64,000 nucleotides of DNA from G963676795 sp963677215 (GTDB lineage: Bacteria > Desulfobacterota > Desulfuromonadia > Desulfuromonadales > Geopsychrobacteraceae): the NCBI GenBank assembly GCA_963677215.1, contig OY781919.1, positions 682,001-746,000 of the forward strand, given 5' to 3'. The translations under genes were made by a program, and so were the position numbers. Below the pieces are notes generated by a model that saw nothing but the letters and a program-made list of their open reading frames with translations, was not told where the DNA came from and ran no database searches. Positions 35,365-42,477 of the stretch are shown piece by piece. Position 1 is the first letter of the stretch; each line of letters starts with the position of its first letter.

Positions 35365-35421
35365 GTTATAATTTGTTTTATTCTTTAGTGTCAAGATAAA
35401 TATTATAATTATAATTATACT
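35365..35421 (-). promoter_or_regulatory. Sigma-70 promoter for the rhodanese-selenoprotein operon, with upstream hexamer repeats
   Basis: On the minus strand TTGACA (35394-35389) and TATAAC (35370-35365) are 18 bp apart and about 32 bp before the rhodanese ATG. Just upstream, three hexamers TATAAT-TATAAT-TATACT (35404-35421, plus strand) give an AT-rich run that could be an UP element or a regulator site. Confidence 0.7.
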
Positions 35422-35501
35422 GTTTTTTGGGGGCGTATAAAAAGCCATGACAAAATAAACTGTTAACTGAACTTGTATTTTTTTACGTTACAAAAAAAAC
35501 A

Positions 35502-35534
35502 AAAAAATGCCCGTAACCGATTCCGGTTACGGGC
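35502..35534 (-). terminator. Terminator of the 35578-35886 gene
   Basis: GCCCGTAACCG (35509-35519) pairs with CGGTTACGGGC (35524-35534). On the minus strand it is followed by ATTTTTTTG and more T, an ideal tail. Confidence 0.9.
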
Positions 35535-35577
35535 CAAGGAAATGATAGAGATTGGTTTGGAGCTTGGGTGTGTTTGT

Positions 35578-35886
35578 CTACTTCCCGCCGTGGGCACGCT
35601 TGGACGCCTTCAGCGGGTTGACTCTGTGCTGCCGGGCAGCCCCGGCACCGAGCCAGTCTGCCTCTATGGTTATTTCACCATTGGCAAACCGGGCGAAATT
35701 ATCCTCTTTGTCGAAAGCGACGACGATATCCCAATTGCCATAGCTCAGTACGCCTGGATCTAAGGCAACGTGAGGAATCTGCCGCTTTTCAAATTCACTG
35801 ACAATCTCCTCGACCGGACGTGCACCCCTGAAAATGGTTTTGCTTTCATACTTGATCGAGATCGCCAAACTTGAATCCTGCATCAT
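35578..35886 (-). CDS. Hypothetical protein
   Basis: 102 residues, not recognised. There is no signal or membrane segment. It has a mixed alpha/beta look (AISIKYESKTIFRGARPVEEIVSEFE, then NWDIVVAFDKEDNF), with a basic C-terminal tail (RQHRVNPLKASKRAHGGK) that could touch nucleic acid. GGAGAAG precedes ATG 35886. It has its own strong terminator, so it is probably a real gene transcribed alone. Function unknown. Confidence 0.6.
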   Translation of the reverse strand: MMQDSSLAISIKYESKTIFRGARPVEEIVSEFEKRQIPHVALDPGVLSYGNWDIVVAFDKEDNFARFANGEITIEADWLGAGAARQHRVNPLKASKRAHGGK

Positions 35887-36040
35887 TCTGTCTTCTCCGT
35901 TTTCGCTGACTAACAGGACAGAGTATGCCGCAGGAAGATCGCCTTTTCAAGAAGAAAATGAAAAGTGTTTTCATTTATTAAAAAAGGAGTCGATTCCAGT
36001 TTATTTGAGAACATCCAAAAACTCACGCAGCTGGCAGTGG

Positions 36041-36724
36041 CTAGATCAGTCCCCGGTCGGCAAAACTAATATACTCCCCCTTGCCGATTATCACATGATC
36101 GAGTACCCGCACCCCCATCAGCTCGCCCACCTGCTTAAGCCGGTTGGTAATCTCGATATCCTCGCGGCTGGGAGTCGGATCGCCGGAAGGGTGATTGTGA
36201 ACAAAGAGGATGGCGGCAGCAGATTCCTTAAGAACCGGAGCGAACACCTCGCGCGGATGAACGATGCTGGCGGTCAGGCTGCCTTCGGAGATCTGCACCT
36301 CGCGGATCAAGCGATTCTTGTTGTCGAGCAACAGAGCGAGAAAAACCTCTTTACGGTAATCGCAGAGCCGCTCATGAAAATGATCGAACGCGTCGCGCGA
36401 GGAGCAGTAGGCCTGCCCCGGCTGCAAACGCTGATCGGAAAAGCGCCGAGCAATCTGAAACAGGGCCTGAATCTCAGCCGCCTTGGCCGGACCTATACCG
36501 GGCAGCTGGCAGAGCTCGGAGATACTGGCAGCAGCCAGCTGGCGTAATGAACCGAATTTCAGCAAGAGTGAGCGAGCCAGATCAACGGCACTCGCCTTGC
36601 TGGCGGAATCGCCGGTACGGATAATAAGCGCCAGCAGCTCGGCCTCGGTCAGCCGCTCTGCTCCCTGTGCCAGCAGCTTCTCGCGCGGACGTTCGTCCGC
36701 AGGCCAATCCTTGATCCGCAGCAT
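36041..36724 (-). CDS. radC: RadC-family protein (JAMM/MPN domain)
   Basis: 227 residues, standard RadC length. The N-terminal helix-hairpin-helix region (about 30-80: LAAASISELCQLPGIGPAKAAEIQA) precedes a JAMM domain with the metal motif HNHPSGDPTPSREDIE and the catalytic Glu in KEVFLALLLDNKN. RadC was first named for repair, but its molecular role remains uncertain. It sits 600 bp from a JAMM-DinG fusion with the same metal motif, which is unusual. No strong operon partner; the ferritin-like gene upstream on this strand is 126 bp away. Confidence 0.92.
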   Translation of the reverse strand: MLRIKDWPADERPREKLLAQGAERLTEAELLALIIRTGDSASKASAVDLARSLLLKFGSLRQLAAASISELCQLPGIGPAKAAEIQALFQIARRFSDQRLQPGQAYCSSRDAFDHFHERLCDYRKEVFLALLLDNKNRLIREVQISEGSLTASIVHPREVFAPVLKESAAAILFVHNHPSGDPTPSREDIEITNRLKQVGELMGVRVLDHVIIGKGEYISFADRGLI

Positions 36725-36849
36725 GGTCCCCCTCCTCTGCTTCAGATATCAAATGAATTCAATAGAATTGGTGTTTATCCGGAGACAAGAAACATTCCCT
36801 ACATCTCCGGATTTTTTAGTTCGCCATTGCCAGAAAGAAAATTGCTCGG

Positions 36850-37350
36850 CTACTCCCTGACAAAGGTATCAATATCGGTTTCATGCGGCATACGCATACG
36901 GAAAGCGTATTCCGATTCGATAATGTCGTAGTACTTCTTGTTGTCCTGAGCCATCCGCTCAAAAAAGACTTTAACGGCCGGATCGATGGTATTGCGCGCC
37001 CAGCTGCGCAGCATGTTTTCGCTCTGGCGCTCCTTCTCCATAGCAATTTCCCGCGCGCGGCTTTCCTTGATCTGCGCGTCCTTGATCGAACCCAGTTCCC
37101 TGGCAAGGCGCCCCTGATCCTGACAGGGGCGGGTGATGAATTCCTCCAGGGTCCCCAGCTCCGAACCGAGATAGCGATAGAACAAACGGGTGAGGATAGC
37201 CTCTTTTTCCTGGGCTAGCCGGGCAAAAACACCGGCGCCGCTTGGGGTACTCATCTCTGCTGCTTTCTGGTAAAAGCACATCAGCTTTTTCGAGTTCTCT
37301 ATGACCAGCTTTAGTGCGTCCTGATGCATCATTTCCTGGGGCATAGGCAC
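36850..37350 (-). CDS. Ferritin-like/rubrerythrin-like helical protein (putative)
   Basis: 166 residues, almost all helix. The pattern IENSKKLMCFYQKAAEMST, then VFARLAQEKEAIL and a second pair with FFERMAQDNKKYYDIIESEYA, resembles ferritin-like proteins whose E and ExxH-type residues bind two irons. Not all ligands can be matched by eye: E-x-x-H is not clear, so iron binding is uncertain. Soluble, possibly in oxidative-stress defence. The ribosome site GGGAGG lies before the ATG. Confidence 0.6.
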   Translation of the reverse strand: MPMPQEMMHQDALKLVIENSKKLMCFYQKAAEMSTPSGAGVFARLAQEKEAILTRLFYRYLGSELGTLEEFITRPCQDQGRLARELGSIKDAQIKESRAREIAMEKERQSENMLRSWARNTIDPAVKVFFERMAQDNKKYYDIIESEYAFRMRMPHETDIDTFVRE

Positions 37351-37491
37351 CTCCCGGGCTCGGGCTAAAGTAAGGATGAGAGTGTGGAGAGAAGTAAAAG
37401 TTTAGCTCAAAAATAACAGCTGTCAACTCCACAAAAAGCAGAGGCATAGTAAATCAGATCAGTTAGCAACTTAAAATGAGAAAGAATGGCA

Positions 37492-40044
37492 TTATGAGTC
37501 AGTATCTGAGCGTAACTCCTGAGCCAGAGTCCTGAAGAATCTGTTGATTTCAGAAAAGACCATGTCAGATCCCCCCTGAACTATTCGCGCCGGTGGCAGT
37601 GAGCGCAGAAACATTCGCCCATAACCTTTTTTTACCACCCGATTATCGAGGATAAGGATCACACCGCGATCATCGCGATGACGGATCAAACGGCCGAATC
37701 CCTGTTTGAAACGGATGACCGCCTGCGGCACGGTGTACTCCATGAAGGCGTCACCGCCACGCTGTTCGATCGCCTGGGCACGGGCCTCCAGCACCGGCTC
37801 GGTCGGCACCTTGAACGGCAGACGGGCAATGACCACCTGCTCCAACGCCCGCCCCGGCACATCGACCCCTTCCCAGAATGAATCGGTACCGAACAGGATA
37901 CTGGTCTCATCTTCGGCAAAACGCTTGAGCAGACGATGGCGGTTTTCCTGCCCCTGACGCAGGCAGCGCAATTGCTGTGCTTCCAATATCGGCGAGAGCT
38001 CGTCGTAAACCTGCCGCAGCAAGGCATAGGAAGTAAACAGTACAAAGCTGCGCCCCTGGCTGGAGATAACGGCTTTTTCAACCGCATCGCGCACCGCTTC
38101 ATTGAAGCCGGGGGCTCCAGGCGCAGGCAGGTCGGACGGAATGGCAAGCAGCGCCTGACTGGCATAATCGAAAGGCGATTCAAGCGCCAGCTCTTTCAGC
38201 CGCGACGGTTCAACAAGATCGAGCCCGATGCGGTTATGGAAATAGCGGAAACTGCCGGCGACACTCAAGGTCGCGCTGGTCATGACCAGGGTTCTAAAAC
38301 GCTGATAGAGGGCTTTATTCAGCCCCTCGGCAACCTCGAGCGGCGCCTGGCAGAGGCTGGTGATCACCCCCTTGCCCCGGCCGATACGCCCCTCGCGGAC
38401 CTCGATCCAGACACAGCTCTGGTCGTTGACCGCCTGAAACGAACCGAGATCTGCGAGCAAAGCATCGATCCGCCCGCCGATACCGCGGATATCGATCAGC
38501 ACCGGCATCATCTTTTCCGTCACCGTTTCCGGCAGCGCTTCACAGCTGCGCAGCAGTGACGAAATCCCCTTGGTCAGCTCCATTCCAGACAGGCGCAGTT
38601 TTTCCACCCGTTCGCAGATCTTCTGCCACATCGCGCTCTGGCAGAAATCGGGCAGGATCCGGTGCTTCAGTTCAAACTGTGAGGAGACCTTCTTGCCAAG
38701 AAAGGCCGGTAGCTCTTCACCGATCGCCTGCAGCTCGTTGAGCGCCTCATCGAACAATTGCTGGCGCCGCCCCTGCAGCGACTCGACCTGATCGTGCAAG
38801 CCTCGATAGAGTTCATCCAGAGTTTCAGGGAGCTCGCGTGACAGTTGATCGATGAAGCGTGGCAGCAGCCCCTGATTGGGCTTGCGCGGATGGCGCAGGC
38901 GGCCGAGAACCCTGGCAAAAGTGAAGCGAGTCACCTGCGATGAGAAATAGCTGGTCGCAACATCTTCCAGATGATGGGCCTCATCGAGGATCACCCGTTC
39001 AAAGGGGGGCAGAACCGCCGTCGCCGTATAGTTATCGGTCTGTTGGCGCAGGGCCAGGTCGGAGAGCAGCAGCGCGTGATTGACCACCAGGATATCGGCG
39101 CGAGCGGCCTGGCGTCTGGCCTTGTGAAAGAAACAGCGGGTATAGTAGGAGCAGCGCACCCGTGCGCACTGGTCAGCCTCACAGCAGACCTCTTCCCAGA
39201 CCTGATAGCTGGGGATAAAGGAGAGATCTTCCCTGGAGCCATCCGAGGTGTTGGCAGCCCATTCGACAGTCTGCTGCAGCTCGGCGACCAGCTCCTGATC
39301 GAACAGTCCAAGCTCGCGCCCGGCGCTTTCTCCTCGGCGCAGACAGTAGTAATTGCTGCGCCCCTTGACCAGCACGGCGTAGAACTCGATCCCGGTGGCA
39401 CGCTGCAGGAACGGCAGATCCTTGCGGATCAGCTGTTCCTGCAGGTTGATGGTGCGGGTCGAAACGACCACCCGCTCCTGATTGGCCTTGGCCCACAACA
39501 ACGCCGGAACCAGGTAGGCAAGACTTTTCCCCGTTCCGGTTCCGGCCTCGACAACCGCCAGCTGCCCTCGGTTGAAGGCCTCGGCCACGGTCAAGGCCAT
39601 GCGTAATTGTTCTGGGCGATCCTCATAACCGGGCAGTTCCCGGGCGATCTTTCCCTCCCCGCCGAGCAGGCCGACAACCTGTTCCATCTCGACCAGTTCG
39701 CTGTTTTTCTCGGCAAAGGCTTCGACCACCCGGTTGAGATTGTTTACCTCGTTATCGACGATATAAAAACCGACCCCGAGCGAACCGAATCGCGCGGCAA
39801 TCTCGATATCGGCTCCCGATGGACGCAAGTCGCCGGAAGGGTGATTATGGATGACCACGTCACCATAGCTGCAGGTCTGCATCACCACCGGGACAGCGTC
39901 TTCAGAGCCTCTGGCCAGCACCTCGACCTGGACGATCCGCTTTCCGGCATCAGTCTGAGCAAGAACAAAGATCTCACGCCCACCGTTCTCGGCAATGGCA
40001 TAGCGGATCTGATCGATACTGTCTGGGCTTAAGAATTTCAACAT
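37492..40044 (-). CDS. JAMM-domain/DinG-type helicase fusion
   Basis: 850 residues. Residues 1-120 are a RadC-like JAMM domain: E24 in GREIF, H66 and H68 in IHNHPSGDLRPSGADIE, and D79, all the metal-site residues. The rest is a DinG-family ATP-dependent helicase: Walker A EAGTGTGKS (about 166-174), a four-cysteine Fe-S cluster (VCCEADQCARVRCSYYTRC, about 285-305), DEAH box ILDEAHHLEDVA, and C-terminal helicase motifs (FGTDSFWEGVDVPG, QGFGRLIRHRDDRG). The -10 hexamer lies 9 bp from the ATG, so the message may be leaderless. It may join metallohydrolase and unwinding functions in DNA repair. Confidence 0.88.
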   Translation of the reverse strand: MLKFLSPDSIDQIRYAIAENGGREIFVLAQTDAGKRIVQVEVLARGSEDAVPVVMQTCSYGDVVIHNHPSGDLRPSGADIEIAARFGSLGVGFYIVDNEVNNLNRVVEAFAEKNSELVEMEQVVGLLGGEGKIARELPGYEDRPEQLRMALTVAEAFNRGQLAVVEAGTGTGKSLAYLVPALLWAKANQERVVVSTRTINLQEQLIRKDLPFLQRATGIEFYAVLVKGRSNYYCLRRGESAGRELGLFDQELVAELQQTVEWAANTSDGSREDLSFIPSYQVWEEVCCEADQCARVRCSYYTRCFFHKARRQAARADILVVNHALLLSDLALRQQTDNYTATAVLPPFERVILDEAHHLEDVATSYFSSQVTRFTFARVLGRLRHPRKPNQGLLPRFIDQLSRELPETLDELYRGLHDQVESLQGRRQQLFDEALNELQAIGEELPAFLGKKVSSQFELKHRILPDFCQSAMWQKICERVEKLRLSGMELTKGISSLLRSCEALPETVTEKMMPVLIDIRGIGGRIDALLADLGSFQAVNDQSCVWIEVREGRIGRGKGVITSLCQAPLEVAEGLNKALYQRFRTLVMTSATLSVAGSFRYFHNRIGLDLVEPSRLKELALESPFDYASQALLAIPSDLPAPGAPGFNEAVRDAVEKAVISSQGRSFVLFTSYALLRQVYDELSPILEAQQLRCLRQGQENRHRLLKRFAEDETSILFGTDSFWEGVDVPGRALEQVVIARLPFKVPTEPVLEARAQAIEQRGGDAFMEYTVPQAVIRFKQGFGRLIRHRDDRGVILILDNRVVKKGYGRMFLRSLPPARIVQGGSDMVFSEINRFFRTLAQELRSDTDS

Positions 40045-40052
40045 AGGCGGGG

Positions 40053-40058
40053 ATTATA
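40053..40058 (-). promoter_or_regulatory. TATAAT -10 element next to the helicase start
   Basis: On the minus strand TATAAT ends nine bases before the ATG at 40044. No good -35 is seen at 17 bp. No ribosome site fits between, so a leaderless or near-leaderless message is possible. Confidence 0.4.
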
Positions 40059-40152
40059 GTGGAAAGCTGCATGCAAGGGGAAATGATTTACCCACTCAAC
40101 CGTCTTTTCACCGGATTTCAATTTAAACGGAGCAAGCGATATAAACGCCTGG

Positions 40153-40653
40153 CTATTTGTACCCACCGACAACCGGATCTTCGTCTTCATCAAAACCACA
40201 GGCCCATTCCCGACCTTCCCAGCGATTATGCTCGGCATCAACCGGGGAACCGATCCCGATGCGCGGCAGTTCTTTATTGACGATGATGTATGACTGATTG
40301 CTTTGTTCCAGCAAATCCATTCTTTCCAAGGCATCAGCCATGCACAGGCGTTGGTAATTATTCCGGATGTAATCGATACAGGTCCGTTGATAAGCGCCTA
40401 TGCCGAAAGACAATTCCTTGCGCCTCACCATTCTCCTGACATCAGCAGTCATCTCTTCGTTAACTGAAGTCTCTTCACCCAGCCATGGTGAAGACAGAGA
40501 GCCATCCACCTTAAACGGAAACAGCAGCGGAAAGTCGACCGGCAGCTCATCTTCCGCAACAACCCACCAGACATATTTATACAACTGGGGATTGGCGTGC
40601 ACCTGTCCCGCGTAATTGATTTTTACAAAAGATAGTGCTGCAAAATCTTCCAT
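40153..40653 (-). CDS. Hypothetical protein
   Basis: 166 residues from ATG 40653 (GAGAGGG upstream); a GTG at 40683 would add 10 residues but has no site. Not recognised. It is rich in aromatic and acidic residues (YKYVWWVVAEDELPVDFPLLFPF), with an Arg/Lys-rich segment in the middle (DVRRMVRRKELS). The C-terminus reads EWACGFDEDEDPVVGGYK. No signal peptide or membrane segment. It stands between the helicase gene and the divergent glycosylase gene. Confidence 0.55.
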   Translation of the reverse strand: MEDFAALSFVKINYAGQVHANPQLYKYVWWVVAEDELPVDFPLLFPFKVDGSLSSPWLGEETSVNEEMTADVRRMVRRKELSFGIGAYQRTCIDYIRNNYQRLCMADALERMDLLEQSNQSYIIVNKELPRIGIGSPVDAEHNRWEGREWACGFDEDEDPVVGGYK

Positions 40654-40806
40654 AGTCCCTCTCGGCGTATGCAGTTTATTCACAAGAAAGGACCATAATC
40701 TAATCCCCCTCAGAAATCCAACCCGTAGCGTTTTTTAAGCTCGTCTCCCCTCAATTAGAAACAGGAATATTGCAACTGTTTCCGCAAAAACTTAATATCT
40801 CGAGTT

Positions 40807-41475
40807 ATGACTGATCAATCCCAAAATAATTTTTCCGTTATCTACCAACTCCTTTTCAATCATTACGGCCCGCAGCACTGGTGGCCGGGGGAGACACCGT
40901 TCGAGGTGACGATCGGCGCTATCCTGACCCAGAACACTAACTGGAGCAATGTGGAAAAAGCGATTACCAATCTCAAGCAGGCCGATGCCTTGAGTTGTGA
41001 TGCTATCGTTGCCGTAGAACAGGAAAAGCTGGAAGAGATGATCCGCCCTTCGGGCTATTTCCGCCAGAAAGCGGAGCGCCTGAAGCTGTTCTGCTGGCAT
41101 CTGGCTGATCACCATCAGGGAAGTATCGAACAGCTCGTTGGCCAACCGCTGGAGATAGCCCGCAGGGAACTATTAAGCCTCAAAGGGATCGGCCCGGAAA
41201 CGGCTGACTCAATCCTGCTCTATGCCGGCAACCGGCTCTCCTTTGTCGTTGACGCCTACACCAACCGCGTCTTTGCGCGCCTTGGCATTCTCAAAGAGGG
41301 CGAAAAGTATGAACAGGTACGCCAGTTGTTCATGAGCGGCCTGCCCGAAGATGTCCAGCTCTACAACGAGTACCACGCCCTGATCGTTATCCACTGCAAG
41401 GACTTCTGTCGCAAAAAACCTCTCTGTGACGGCTGCCCCTGCCGCCATCTCTGCGAATTCACACGAGACGCTTGA
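40807..41475 (+). CDS. Endonuclease III-superfamily DNA glycosylase (MagIII-like)
   Basis: 222 residues. The helix-hairpin-helix reads LKGIGPETADSILLYAG and the catalytic Asp is in FVVDAYTNRVFARLG. The Fe-S cluster cysteines are C-x6-C-x2-C-x5-C (CRKKPLCDGCPCRHLC). The Lys that gives endonuclease III its lyase activity is replaced by Glu (GPETAD), the pattern of 3-methyladenine glycosylase III-type enzymes, so a monofunctional alkylpurine glycosylase is likely. Ribosome site is weak. It is separate from the MutY gene at 47154. Confidence 0.82.
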   Translation: MTDQSQNNFSVIYQLLFNHYGPQHWWPGETPFEVTIGAILTQNTNWSNVEKAITNLKQADALSCDAIVAVEQEKLEEMIRPSGYFRQKAERLKLFCWHLADHHQGSIEQLVGQPLEIARRELLSLKGIGPETADSILLYAGNRLSFVVDAYTNRVFARLGILKEGEKYEQVRQLFMSGLPEDVQLYNEYHALIVIHCKDFCRKKPLCDGCPCRHLCEFTRDA

Positions 41476-41537
41476 TCAATAGATAACGTCTGCGTTAGTC
41501 TCCTTAAGCGATACATACTTCACCCGGAGCCGGATCG

Positions 41538-42329
41538 ATGGATCACTACGCTTTTCTCGCCAAAAAATTTCTCGGCAGTCTGCTGATGCCAGCTCCGCTC
41601 ATGATCCTGCTGCTGCTCTGGGCTCTGCTGCTGATGCTGCGGCGCAAGACCCGCTGGTTCGGCTACCTCGTCGTACTCTTGGGCGTCGCCCTACTGTTTA
41701 TCTGCAGCTACGCTCCGCTGAACCGCCAGATTATCGATCCCTTTGAAAACCACTACCCGGCCTACCAGACTGGAGAAACCCCGGCAGATTATATCGTCGT
41801 CCTCGGTGCCTGGCACCAGTCGACCTTCGGTCAGCAGCCGCTCACCAGCGAGATCCAGCCCTCCGGCATCGTCCGCCTCGCCGAAGGAATCCGGATCTAT
41901 TATCTCAACCCGGGAAGCAAGCTGGTCTTCACCGGCTATCACGGTCTGGCAAATGACCCGATTTCCTACCCGGAAAAATTAAAACAGCTGGCCATCGAAC
42001 TGAAGATTCCGGCCGAGGAGATTCTCACCTTTGACGGCCCGCGCGACACCGCCGAAGAAGCGCAGATCATTGCCAAAAGCTTCCCGGACGCGCGCCTGGT
42101 GCTGGTTACTACGGCGATGCACATGCCACGTGCCATGGGGCTTTTTGAGGGGCAGGGCCTGCATCCGCACGCCGCCCCGACCGAGCACCTGAGCAAACCT
42201 GTCTTCACCTGGTGGCGACTGCCGGACGCCTCGACCCTCAACCGCACCACCTACTGGTGGCATGAGCAGTTGGGCAGCCTGTGGGCCAGAATGCTTGGCC
42301 AGATCAGAAAAATGACCTCACAGGATTGA
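41538..42329 (+). CDS. DUF218/ElyC-SanA family membrane protein
   Basis: 263 residues. Two N-terminal hydrophobic helices (about 15-34 and 40-61) precede a DUF218 domain (about 85-245) with DYIVVLGAWHQ, RLAEGIRIYYLNPGSKLVFTG and DGPRDTAEEAQIIAKSF, then VLVTTAMHMPRAMGLF. E. coli ElyC and SanA are linked to envelope integrity, with ElyC affecting peptidoglycan lipid carrier. A similar envelope role is likely. CCGGAGCC lies before ATG. It precedes ileS by 148 bp on the same strand. Confidence 0.82.
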   Translation: MDHYAFLAKKFLGSLLMPAPLMILLLLWALLLMLRRKTRWFGYLVVLLGVALLFICSYAPLNRQIIDPFENHYPAYQTGETPADYIVVLGAWHQSTFGQQPLTSEIQPSGIVRLAEGIRIYYLNPGSKLVFTGYHGLANDPISYPEKLKQLAIELKIPAEEILTFDGPRDTAEEAQIIAKSFPDARLVLVTTAMHMPRAMGLFEGQGLHPHAAPTEHLSKPVFTWWRLPDASTLNRTTYWWHEQLGSLWARMLGQIRKMTSQD

Positions 42330-42438
42330 CTTCAGATCGATCACCACACACACTGAACAGGGATAAAACCCGCGAAAAACCTACCTTTCTTCTTGATCAA
42401 TCAGTCAGCTTTTGTTAGCTTGCGTGTTTAGTTTTTTC

Positions 42439-42454
42439 AGCGGCTAGAGCCGCT
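42439..42454 (+). repeat. Small hairpin upstream of ileS
   Basis: AGCGGC and GCCGCT pair around TAGA, 24 nt before the ileS ATG. It is too small to be a T-box and none of the T-box motifs is present. Confidence 0.4.
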
Positions 42455-42477
42455 ATAAATAGTGGAGAAGAACCGGC

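Noticed and set aside
35404..35421. Fur box from three TATAAT-like hexamers
   Set aside because: The hexamers are simple AT-rich repeats without the GATAAT core; UP element is at least as likely.
42330..42477. T-box leader of ileS
   Set aside because: No T-box sequence and no antiterminator; only a small hairpin at 42439-42454.
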